Assembly (NCBI GenBank): GCA_019009955.1
Contig: CM032233.1
Location: 90,188,501 to 90,252,500, forward strand
Length of the DNA stretch: 64,000 bases
Direction of reading: 5' to 3'
Source of the DNA: Riptortus pedestris
Lineage: Eukaryota; Arthropoda; Insecta; Hemiptera; Alydidae
The position numbers were made by a program, and so were the translations under genes. The notes under the pieces were generated by a model that did no database searches, was not told the DNA's origin, and worked only from the letters and a program-made list of their open reading frames with translations. Of this stretch, positions 55,375 through 64,000 are shown piece after piece (the first letter of the stretch is position 1; every line of letters starts with the position of its first letter).

Positions 55375-55550
55375 ATATTAATATATTACAGCTATTATAT
55401 TGTGCTACAACTGTTATTATATAATATTACAACTATTATCATATTGTTTTAAAGCTATTATATTATGTTACAACTATTATTATTTAATATTACAATTACT
55501 GCTATTTGTATTAAAGCTATTACCATATTATGACTATAATTTTAACATTA
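55375..55550. repeat. Imperfect AT-rich minisatellite
   Basis: Units of about 33 bp vary around TTACAACTATTATTAT and AAAGCTATTATATT, five or so in a row with drift. Confidence 0.55.
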
Positions 55551-55639
55551 CATAAATATTATGTACAATGTGGTGATATGAGGTTGCCAGAGTATTACGC
55601 ATGTGTAAATATGTATATAAGTATGATGTATACGTAAAT

Positions 55640-55645
<6 letters not shown>

Positions 55646-55711
<66 letters not shown>

Positions 55712-56690
55712 CTTGTCTGTTACCTAACCCACTCTAGTAGTCCCAATTTTTAGCAGATTTCCCTTAAGGTTATTGAGGTCGTACTCATGAGGTGATTTTC
55801 GAAATTTTTCTTCAAATGTCCATCGATCCTACCCAGGAGATGATGAAAATGAGGTCCGTTCAAAACTTATATATATATTTGTCAGTTACCGCTCTAGTGG
55901 TCGCAATTTTTGTCTTATCATTACCAAACTTGATATATAATTGTTTTATGTAAAAAGAAAGATCAAGTTCGTTAATAGCTGAAATCAGACAAGGGAGAGG
56001 GGGGGGGGGTTAGAGGGGGAGAATTTTGGAAATTCAAAATATCTCCGTTACTATACGTTGGATCGAAAAAGTGTATAGAATAAATCTTATTGCAAATTAA
56101 ATGTACTATAAATATTTGTATATACATTTATTCTCTATCTTGAATATTAACCGAGATATTTGCATTTTTATGTTATGAAGCACTTTATTTGAAGCTTAAA
56201 TACCAAATATTGTTCTCATTGAACTTTTAAGTTTTGAAATAAATGCAAATACGTGGCGCACGTGGGAAATCTGCTTAGTTTACGCAGCCCCTGCGTGACG
56301 GACTTTTTTTGTTTTATCGTCACCAAACTCGATATATAAGAGTTTCATGTAAAACTAAACATCAAGATCGTTAACGACTGAAATCCGATCGGGGGGGGGG
56401 CGGAGAGTTTAGACGGGAGAAAAATTGTTAATTCAAAATATCTCCGTTATTTCGAGTCAGGCCAAAACTTTGTATATATCTTCTTTAAATTTAATTTTCT
56501 AAAAATGTTTATTTGATATATACCATTTAACCGTTTCATTCAACACTAAAGATCAAATTAGTAGATGGCTGAAATAAGGGGGGAGCCTTAGAATCAATTT
56601 CGAAAATTCAAAATATCTCCGTTTTTACGAATTAGATGGAAATATTATAAAACAAATCTTGTTACGCTATTGACGCTCTATGTAGTATAG
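55646..56690 (-). mobile_element. Outer HINE-A interrupted by another HINE-A
   Basis: The left piece is (TA)n(GA)n at 55,647-55,708, then CCTTGTCTGTTACC and CTCTAGTAGTCCCAATTTTT to 55,747. The right piece from about 56,305 resumes TTGTTTTATCGTCACCAAAC, TCATGTAAAACTAAACATC and a ten-G run. The two pieces join across a T-run exactly as in uninterrupted copies. Confidence 0.8.
55748..56304 (-). mobile_element. Inner HINE-A, inserted into a HINE-A
   Basis: Right end TAGCAGATTTCCCTTAAGG (the second palindrome arm is deleted), short TA only, G-run at 56,001-56,009, ATCTCCGTTACTATACG module, and left end CACGTGGGAAATCTGCTTAG..GCAGCCCCTGCGTGACGGACT. It was inserted in the CAATTTTTG run of the outer copy. 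Confidence 0.85.
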
Positions 56691-56850
56691 TCTTGAAGTA
56701 TAGGGCTTATAATGAAGTGAAAATCGCCAAAGTTGACTTTGCGAAAAAATAGAGCTTCCTCATAAGAGGTGGACTTTGCCATAAATACGTATCTTTTCAC
56801 TCTTATTTTCGATTTCTAATACAAATGTAAACCATGCACCGTTTTTTTGC

Positions 56851-56920
<70 letters not shown>

Positions 56921-57293
56921 CTGGATTTATGCCTGCATTTATTGGCACGTACAAGCACACACTTGTACATGCTTGGGAATCGGATCCTATACTTATATGT
57001 TGATTGACATTAACAAAAATTAAAATTGATCTGACCTATTAAACAAAAATTATTTATGCCTTGTATAAGAACAAATTTAACTTTCAGTGGAATTAAAAAC
57101 TCTATTTCCTGAATGATTTCAATCGTATTCCATGGATACTTAGACTAGAAAATTCATTGCTTAAAAGATTTTACATCTTGAAGCAAGGAGTTCGCCTCTT
57201 ATTCACAAACAAAATGGCACTTGAATAAAAAGCCATGAGTAAAACTACATAAATTAATAAGCTATACAGTTCTAGTTAGCAACTAAAAATTTG

Positions 57294-57350
<57 letters not shown>

Positions 57351-57454
57351 GATAGAAAAAAAATCGTACACATAAAATATAGAAAATTAATATGAACTTA
57401 TTAATTATTAAAACATAATAAAAAATATTTTACTTCTACTACAGGGTCATCCAG
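56691..57454. other. AT-rich DNA with two (TA)n tracts
   Basis: (TA)n at 56,854-56,918 and 57,297-57,345. Neither is flanked by HINE-A blocks. No gene recognised; the Tyr-Ile frames come from the repeats. Confidence 0.5.
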
Positions 57455-57502
57455 GGCGTAGAAATCTGCTTAGTTTATGTAGCCCCTGTGCGACGGACTT
57501 TT
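57455..57502 (-). mobile_element. HINE-A left-end fragment
   Basis: GTAGAAATCTGCTTAGTTTA then GCCCCTGTGCGACGGACT is an isolated left terminus on the minus strand. Confidence 0.65.
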
Positions 57503-57509
57503 AATAAGG

Positions 57510-57690
57510 ACAGATCGCACTAGCAACAGCACGTCGACAGAATGGACCCAAGGAAAATGTTGAGCCCGTGTGCAGTGGAAGCGGTATGACCTAAAGCATG
57601 ACTTGCGGAGGCTGATGGAATTGGAGGATCCTATCCAAGGACCACAGTGAGAGGTTTAAGCAAGGGACTGCAACACTTATAAATAATAAA
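57510..57690 (+). pseudogene. RTE-like retrotransposon 3' tip
   Basis: HVDRMDPRKM (a GHV.RM-like motif), then in another frame KRYDLKHDLRRLMELEDPIQ (W.DDL..DL...ED-like), then an AAATAATAAATATAAAT tail. This order is that of RTE-like C-termini followed by a simple 3' tail. Very short and broken. Confidence 0.45.
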
Positions 57691-58379
57691 TATAAATTCC
57701 TAACTTACTGGGATTCTCGGACTTCATTCGTTTTCCAGTGTTCTTGTGTATTTCATTTCCATTTTTGTGAGAATCGGGCCCATAGGAGTCCTAACAATCG
57801 GCGAAATTTGATCACCTCAACTGAAGACGACAGACATAAATGCGTCAGAAGACAAAATCGTGAGACCATATACCTTGGAATTGCTGGAGCTAAAGGCAGC
57901 CTCTCCTTAAGGGTCCGGATTTTATAGCTACGGTGAGAACAGAAATCTCATAATAACGGGCTAAAGTTCGTTTTATTTACCCACTCTTCACCGACCGTAA
58001 TGATCACTTAGATTATCGCCTTCGATGCCCTTACATTGATAGGACTGAATGCCGTATCTACGAAAAATATACAAAAAAGGAGATAATGAACAGGCTTAAA
58101 GGGTCAGAGTTCTCTGAATATGCTCATCTAATGTAACTTATCGCATTTTAATATAGGTTCTAAGCAATATTGATCTAAAATATCTATTTTAAATTTAATT
58201 AATGGTATTAATTAATTGGATTGATTATTCCTCACTATACTGAATTCTAATGATTTTTATGGATAGAAAACACCGTTAGTATATAATTAATATTCAATTA
58301 TTTTTTATTTTAAAGAATAGAACTGAAATTACAAAAAGAAACTACAATTGAGTTTGTGTGAGAAAGGTTGTACAATTAA
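57691..58379. other. Unassigned DNA
   Basis: No recognised gene or repeat. Confidence 0.35.
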
Positions 58380-59025
58380 TAAAGTGTGCAGGTGCTGTCT
58401 AAGCTAAATAGATGTCCCATGTGCAGGACTGGTACGCCGATGTTTCTGTTTCTCCACTAAAAAACCTGCAAAGTCCGTCACTCAGGGGCTGCGTAAACTA
58501 AGCAGATTTCCCTCGTGAAGATTAATAATAGATAAACCTACATACTGCTAACACAACACCAGTGAACAAATACAAACGGTAGCAAGGAATCTTTCCCCTG
58601 CCGGCGGGAACGTCTCAAATGTAAACAAACCGGTCTGCCAACGGAAAGAAAAACAATAACTGAAACATATGAGAATATAATATATTCATTTTATTGAAAA
58701 CTATTTACTATACCCAGTACTGTAATTTTGATGAATCAGTATAATTTTTATCTCAATCGATCATATTTTAGAAGCCCAAGAATTTTAGACGGGGGCCATG
58801 AGAACATATTTGCATCAATCTCGTATAATAAAGGTCTCTGGAAAATAATATTTGGCGTTTAAGCTTCGAATAATGTGGTTTATTATATAACAGAGTATTG
58901 TTTGTGTAACACGAGTAGAAGTAGGGGTTTAATGAAGGCTGAAAACTGAAAATATCTCGGTTAATATTCATGATAAAGAAAATATGTATAGGTCAATATT
59001 TATAGATTATTTAATTTGCAGCTAG
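58380..59025 (+). mobile_element. HINE-A left halves in series
   Basis: A worn left end at about 58,385-58,430 (GTGCAGGTGCTGTC, AATAGATGTCCCATGTG) precedes a good one at 58,470 (GTCCGTCACTCAGGGGCTGC, AAGCAGATTTCCCTCGTG). The second runs through the ATTTGCATCAATCTCG and ATATCTCGGTTAATATTC modules to about 59,025, where a Tc1 relic replaces the rest. Confidence 0.7.
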
Positions 59026-59870
59026 GGCATCAGATCTACCAGAAACTGTTCGATGGGCCATTCTGAAATACAGGGAGAGTGGGCAATTCACTATAGGACA
59101 GGGTGCCTAAAGGCCCGGGGTAAACCAGCCCCGATTTATTTTAATGGAGGCTCTGAGAAACCACCAGCAATCACATGTGGAGACTGCTCACAGGCTTGAG
59201 GGGGCCTGCAATGTGGTAATAAGTGCAGACACTGTACGTAGAAGATGAAGTGTAGTAACCCTGTGCTCCAGGGTTCCAGCAATATCACCTCAGCTGACCA
59301 CACGCCACCTTATAGCTCGCCTTAGGTTTGTCCACACATACTAACATAGACAAACAATGAATAGGCCTTTGTTCTTTTTGCAGACGAGTCGAAGTTCACT
59401 TTACATGAGCAAGACAGGGTGGAGGTGCCAATATACATTCTTGGGAAGCGCGCTGCTTGGGAGTGCTCCGTGCTGGTCTGGGTTGGAATAAGGTTACATG
59501 GAAATACGGAACTTCCCCTTATCTCTAGCCCGCCTCACAATGCTCAGACCTATTTTACGGACATCCTAGAAAGTCCCCGTCAGATCACAGACAGGGAACA
59601 TTCTAATCCAATATCCTACTGAAATCGGCATACGCTCATTGGAAGTCGCAGCTCGAACTCCGGATCTTAATCCCATGGAACACGCATAGAACGAGCAGGG
59701 CAAGAGAAGACTGAACCCTCCTGAAAACCTGCCGTCACTTAAACACGTTCATATCGAAAAATGCCAGTTGATTCAATACTAAACGCTGGAAAATCTTATC
59801 CGGAGAATGCTGAGAAGACAGCAGGCAGTCATACAAGCAAAAGGAGCTAATACTCGTTATTATGACTAAT
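59026..59870 (+). pseudogene. Tc1/mariner transposase pseudogene
   Basis: DLPETVRWAILKYRESGQFT (N-terminal helix-turn-helix region), then NVVISADTVRRR, and LFADESKFTLHEQDRVEVP (the first catalytic D in the FSDES-type motif). SVLVWVGIRLHGNTELPLIS follows (the S.MVW.GI.. motif), then AARTPDLNPMEHA, the region with the last catalytic acidic residue (in a SPDLNPIE-type motif). It ends RRMLRRQQAVIQAKGANTRY. Frameshifts and stops throughout, and the middle including the second D is shortened. No inverted ends were found. It interrupts or abuts a HINE-A. Confidence 0.8.
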
Positions 59871-60102
59871 TTTTGTTTTTTATTTACAACTAAAGCTGTA
59901 CATTTATAAAAAAAGTATTTTTGTTTAATTTTGGAATATTGCTGGTATTTTTTTCAATAAAAATTTTCCTTAATGAAAAATCCGACTTTCCTGTAATAAT
60001 TACTTGTTTCCTATACACACACACCTGCTCCTTATAAAAAAAATGAACCAATGAACCACGTAAATTTTTCAACAAAAAATGAAGTTCTCCGGTTTTTCTA
60101 TA

Positions 60103-60105
<3 letters not shown>

Positions 60106-60140
<35 letters not shown>

Positions 60141-60296
60141 CAATAAGATTACATTTATTCCTGAGTACGATTGAGGACAACCAGGACAAAAGGAACAATA
60201 AACAATGAAGTCGGGTTCACACGTTCTTCTCCTGAGAAATATTTCGAGCTCGTCCTCTACCTTCCCAGAGCCAGCAGATAGACAAAGAATCAACAT
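60106..60296 (-). CDS. Candidate cysteine-rich exon or chance frame
   Basis: A minus frame reads VELFVAIMLILCLSAGSG, a signal-peptide-like stretch, then KVEDELEIFLRRRTCEPDF and VYCSFCPGCPQS, with four closely spaced cysteines. It runs into a (TA)n tract where translation becomes Ile-Tyr repeats. There is no ATG before the leader; the first ATG (60,296) is inside it. A spliced exon is conceivable, but no convincing acceptor was seen. Confidence 0.15.
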
Positions 60297-60329
60297 AATA
60301 GCAACGAATAATTCCACTTTATTAGTAAA

Positions 60330-60814
60330 TATTCCTCTTTGCTCTGTTACTACATAATTTCAGATTATTTTTTGAACATCAGTAGTCTAGATCTTACTAA
60401 TTATTAGAATATATTCGCTTCATAAAATAAGTGATCCTTCTATGCCACAGCACTGTTCGGTGTAAGTCGGGTGACAGTAGTTCTTCCGTCTATGGTTTAT
60501 TCTATATTAAAATCTCTATGTTATTTTCCCAATTGATCCAAGGATTAAGGCAGATTTAATAAATTATACTTGATTCTATTGCGATTATGTACAGACCAGG
60601 AAAAAGAGTAGCATAGCCTAGAAGTTATTTAAAATTAGCTTAAAAAATATTTTGAATTTTTATTAATAGTTTCTTATTTAATAGAGGGTATTCAGTATAT
60701 ATTTAAGCTTCTCTTTAAACTACGATTAAGCAAAAACCAGCTTTCTTAATTTTTATATCCTACTTCTTATTCTACACAAACTGCTATCTGTAACATCTAA
60801 GGTTGTAAGAGCGC
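60330..60814. other. AT-rich DNA without recognised features
   Basis: No recognised gene or repeat. Confidence 0.35.
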
Positions 60815-61125
60815 TTACAGAGGGAAATTTCAAAAACTCGAAAAATCTCCGTTGTTATACGTTGGGTCGAATAATTGCATAGAATTAATCTTATTACAAA
60901 TGAAATTTACTATAAATAGTGCTCTATACATTATTCTCTATGTTTAGTATTATAGGAGATTTTAGCAGTTTTTAGCCTTCAGCCATCAGTAAACCCCCAC
61001 TCCGACACATGTCATATTAGCAATAAGCTGTTGTATCATAAAACACATTATTCCAAGCTTAAATACCAAATATTATTTTTATTAAACGTTTACTGTGAAT
61101 GATACATGCAAATACGTAGTGCGAA
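60815..61125 (-). mobile_element. HINE-A left-half fragment
   Basis: ATCTCCGTTGTTATACG, GAATTAATCTTATTACAAATG, CATCAGTAAACCCCCACTCC and GTCATATTAGCAATAAGCTG follow in HINE-A order. Both termini are lost. Confidence 0.65.
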
Positions 61126-61142
61126 GACGTCAATTAAGATTT

Positions 61143-61190
61143 TGAGCCCCGATTAGCCTGGTAGCATAAAGTGGACTTAAAACAAATAAT
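61143..61190 (+). mobile_element. SINE-S 3' fragment
   Basis: GATTAGCCTGGTAGCATAAAG with GTGGACTTAAAAC matches the SINE 3' end. Confidence 0.5.
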
Positions 61191-61224
61191 ATTTTGAGGT
61201 TGGGAATCGAAAATCTTTTAAGAA

Positions 61225-61621
61225 TATTTATTTCTTCTATACCATACTCGACATTTAACTGTTTCATTACACACTAAAGATCGTATTAGTTAATGGCTAA
61301 AACTGGTTGTGAAATAAGGGGGTGGGGGGGAATTTTGAAAATTCAAAATATTGCCGTCATTATGAGTCGTATCACAAAATGTTATAGAATCGGTCTTCTT
61401 AAGCTATTGATGTTCTACAATTGCTCTATACATTCTTTCGAAACTCAAGTTTTAAGCAAGTTATTGGCACTTTCTTTTTTAAAGCCTTCATTAACCCCCA
61501 CCTCCATAACCCTTTTACTCATCTTTTTTTTACATAGAAATAGAGAATAAGATCACAAGTGTCTTATACCAGCCTGAGGGTCTGATCTGTATAGTTTACG
61601 TAGCTCCTGCGTGACGGACAT
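61225..61621 (-). mobile_element. HINE-A left part
   Basis: CTCGACATTTAACTG, TTAGTTAATGGCTAAAACTG, a G-run at 61,319-61,330, then GCCTTCATTAACCCCCACC and the left end GTTTACGTAGCTCCTGCGTG with ACGGAC. Diverged but in order. Confidence 0.65.
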
Positions 61622-62020
61622 TTTGTTTTATAAAATTTACATATTTAGTTTGTACATTGATACATGTATTTAGAAATTTTAGTAGTTTAGTATTAAATTA
61701 TAACATTTTATCTGTAAACTATCTATGCTGTGTGCTTTTAAATAATGACAGTTCCTTCTTTTTCTGTGATATTTCTTTTAAGTTTGAAGATTGACCTTTA
61801 ACTTGTATTTTAATTTCTGTAATGCTATTTTAAGCTAACCTTGTTTTTGTATGTTAATGTTGTCTACTTGATATTAAAAGGTTTTTTTTGTGCCAACAGG
61901 CACTGAAGATGGAGCTCTCTCTAAAATCACTCTGCATTAATAAACGCACAGTGAAGGAAAACAGCCCTACTTTGTAGATCCAGATTGATTCTCAAATATG
62001 GTCAGAATTACATTAACGAA
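61622..62020. other. AT-rich DNA without recognised features
   Basis: No recognised gene or repeat. Confidence 0.35.
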
Positions 62021-62213
62021 GTTTTGCAACTAGATTTTACAACAATCCTAAATATGAAATTTCAAATTCTAAGGCAAACCGTTTTTTAGTTAATCGAGAT
62101 GCGTACAGACGTCACGCCGAAACTAGACAAAAGGGAGAGTCAAAAGGATAATTCCGTTGAAATATGAAAGCCTAACATATGCAATATTTCCTTTACTTTA
62201 TACAAGGAAGTAA
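62021..62213 (-). mobile_element. Rep-B fragment
   Basis: TTTTACAACAATCCTAAATA, GACGTCACGCCGAAACTAG, AGGATAATTCCGTTGAAAT and ACTTTATACAAGGAAGTAAT give one end of Rep-B in minus orientation, uninterrupted across the point where HINE-A sits in the 16.6-kb copy. Confidence 0.65.
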
Positions 62214-62409
62214 TATCTATCGAGTGGCTAAAGTAATGCATTTCATCACAACACGTCATTACCGTTAGAAGTTTCGCCAAAATTCGTAATACTACACATT
62301 TTAGTTGCAACGTTTGAGGAGATCAGAAACATTTTAATGCATTATATTAACCATCGTTGAAATACTTTCTTTGTGTACTGACCTAAGTTTTTGATATTTA
62401 CTTCCTTTT
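62214..62409. other. Unassigned DNA
   Basis: No recognised gene or repeat. Confidence 0.3.
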
Positions 62410-62946
62410 TAATTTATTATTTATTCATGCAATAATCGCATTTCGCAACTGGGGTGATTTAGCGACGAATCAGTTATTTAACATATAAAATTATTATATT
62501 TACGTAAGTATGCTCATTTCTTCAAATATTTTCAGTATTGCCCTTCATTATAATTTTTTGAAAATGTTGTTATGTTTCAAGTAGTGTAATACGCAGTCTA
62601 TATACGGGCTACAGTTCATATAGTAATTCAGTCAAAGTGTATGGTAGGTCTATGTGAGTCCTTAAATAGCAGTCAGTAAGTATATGTTTTATAGTAAGTC
62701 TACAGTTACAGTGTCGGCAGTAGGGTTCGTCTTCTCCAGTAAGTAGGTAAGTGTGAGTTAGTCGTGAATGTCCAATTCTCAACCTCATTAAAACTACTTC
62801 TTCTCTTCTAATTAGCCTTTTTGAGGAAGGCCATTCACCAAGTATATGTTTCAGCTCTCGAAGTTTGTTATCAGTTGTGGTAAATCAAGATTTCTGCCAT
62901 GAGTTGAGTATCATATGTTTTGCTTGGGCTTGAATCTCTTGATATG
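62410..62946 (-). pseudogene. Jockey-like element 3' end, second copy (5'-truncated)
   Basis: The minus strand matches the 42.4-42.98-kb element from its AAACATATGATACTCAACTC region through the zinc-knuckle region and the 3' UTR (GCGAAATGCGATTATTGC, then ATGAATAAATAAT). It starts at the truncation point 62,946 and lacks RNase H. Differences are scattered, so the two are sister copies of the same family that inserted in opposite orientations. Confidence 0.8.
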
Positions 62947-64000
62947 TACTATCAATCTTCAATAGATATTAGCACATCTATTGAAACCAGTCATAAGTTT
63001 GCCTTTTCTTCCCACTAAAGTAATACTAAATTTTGGTAATTATTTGTTTGTTACTGTATCAAGCATGCTCACATGTTACTTAGAACTACATTAGTTGTTC
63101 ATTTTACATACTTTTAGTCATTTTTGTTGAGTACGTAACTGAAATTGATTATCATGTATTTTCATAACCTTATTTTTGTTATAGATTATCTTATTCGTTG
63201 ACTTCCTCCCATTTATTTCTGAGTTCCCCTTTATAATTTAAAAAGTTAAATAATTTCTCCATCCCCCTTCATCCATTCATCGTTTTTATGAGATGATTAT
63301 TTTCTAAATATCTTTTGTATAGTGTGGTTATATTGTAGTTTTCTTGTTGTGCTTACTATAAGAAACTCCATTAACTTGGTCACTAATCTCAAAAATCTTT
63401 TCACTAAAACAAATCTTATTTTTGAACTGTGATAGTCATTTAAATATTAAAGAATACTGTGCTTATATTGCAAAATTATAGGAGCACCAAATATTTTGAT
63501 TTGAATTTTGAAAATACTGCATGAGCATTCTATAATCGACTAAAAAAGATAAGTGAAATGAAACTCACACAACTCCTATTGCACAATTCATAAATTATTT
63601 ATTCTAATTATTTAGAATCTGTTATAGTTTGATTAAAGCAAGATTTTGTGTCATGACTTCCATTTTGAATTTTAATAAAATACGCCAATATCTCATCATA
63701 GTCGAAGGGATACATGTTTTCAAATAGCTTTGAACCCGCCCCTGCTTCATATTAAGAGTGCTTTTCCCGTTCAATATGTCAGGCGTTTTATTCATTTATT
63801 GACCATGTAATACGTTAGTTTATGCAAGGGCTCTCTTTATCCATCAAATATTGCCATTGGTTAATTTCATAGTTCGTTAGAAGAAGTAATATCGTAATTC
63901 TAGGTTTCGCGATTAAATTAAATATTTTTCTCATTCTGCTCACAAAGATTGCTAAATTTTAAGTGTTTTGAACGTAAAATAATTGTATTAAGCAAAGAGG
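62947..64000. other. AT-rich DNA without recognised features
   Basis: No recognised gene, RNA or shared repeat to the window end. Confidence 0.4.

Overview
The window is strongly AT-rich eukaryotic DNA, almost certainly from an arthropod and most likely an insect. It reads as a transposon graveyard with no intact host gene visible. The evidence for a eukaryote is the set of repeats: tRNA-derived SINEs with a B box, degenerate RTE-like and Jockey-like non-LTR retrotransposons, a Penelope-like element with a GIY-YIG domain, Merlin, hAT and Tc1/mariner DNA transposons, a canonical Helitron, long (TA)n microsatellites, and spliceosomal donor consensus sequences. There are no operons, ribosome-binding sites or bacterial genes. 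The exact taxon cannot be fixed from the sequence alone; AT-richness and the repeat mix only suggest an insect.

The dominant structure is one short non-autonomous family, called HINE-A here, with about 30 full or partial copies on both strands. Each full copy starts with AGTCCGTCACGC and a hairpin (ACGCAG-GGG-CTGCGT). It then carries AAGCAGATTTCCC, C/G-homopolymer modules and usually a central (TA)n tract, and ends in a perfect palindrome (GATTTCCC-TTAA-GGGAAATC) followed by TGCTAAA. AGCAGATTTCCC lies about 27 bases inside the left end and inverted at the right end, so the inverted repeats are asymmetric. This matches Helentron-associated elements (HINE/DINE-1 type). Insertions into A/T runs of other repeats expose their boundaries. 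A second family, Rep-B (about 470 bp, ends like TACTTCCTTGTAC), shares internal modules with it and is a frequent insertion host.

Layout. 0-10 kb: HINE-A copies, Rep-B, one long inverted repeat and featureless AT-rich DNA. 9.85-10.42 kb: a GC-rich island with divergent consensus splice donors, the best candidate for a host promoter. 10.4-13.4 kb: clustered HINE-A, a mariner-type MITE and a near-perfect hairpin. 13.5-20.4 kb: fragments of RTE-like retrotransposons, foldback elements and an Hsp70 C-terminal pseudogene. 20.8-30.8 kb: HINE-A, Rep-B, and a palindromic element broken by a mariner MITE and a canonical Helitron. 32.5-42.98 kb: RTE-like debris, a 1.4-kb long-inverted-repeat element, a Penelope fragment, a 79-bp minisatellite, an SINE, a second palindromic element and a Jockey RNase H/zinc-knuckle 3' end. 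43-46.4 kb: dense HINE-A. 46.7-48.25 kb: an unassigned GC-richer segment with a hairpin, coding-like DNA and a tandem duplication. 49.8-54.0 kb: a three-level nest of HINE-A, Merlin and two hAT elements with perfect 8-bp target duplications. 54.6-64 kb: HINE-A within HINE-A, an SINE with a 14-bp target duplication, a Tc1 pseudogene, and a second Jockey 3' end.

No genes act together here. The relationships are those of successive insertion, which can be ordered from target duplications and interrupted copies.
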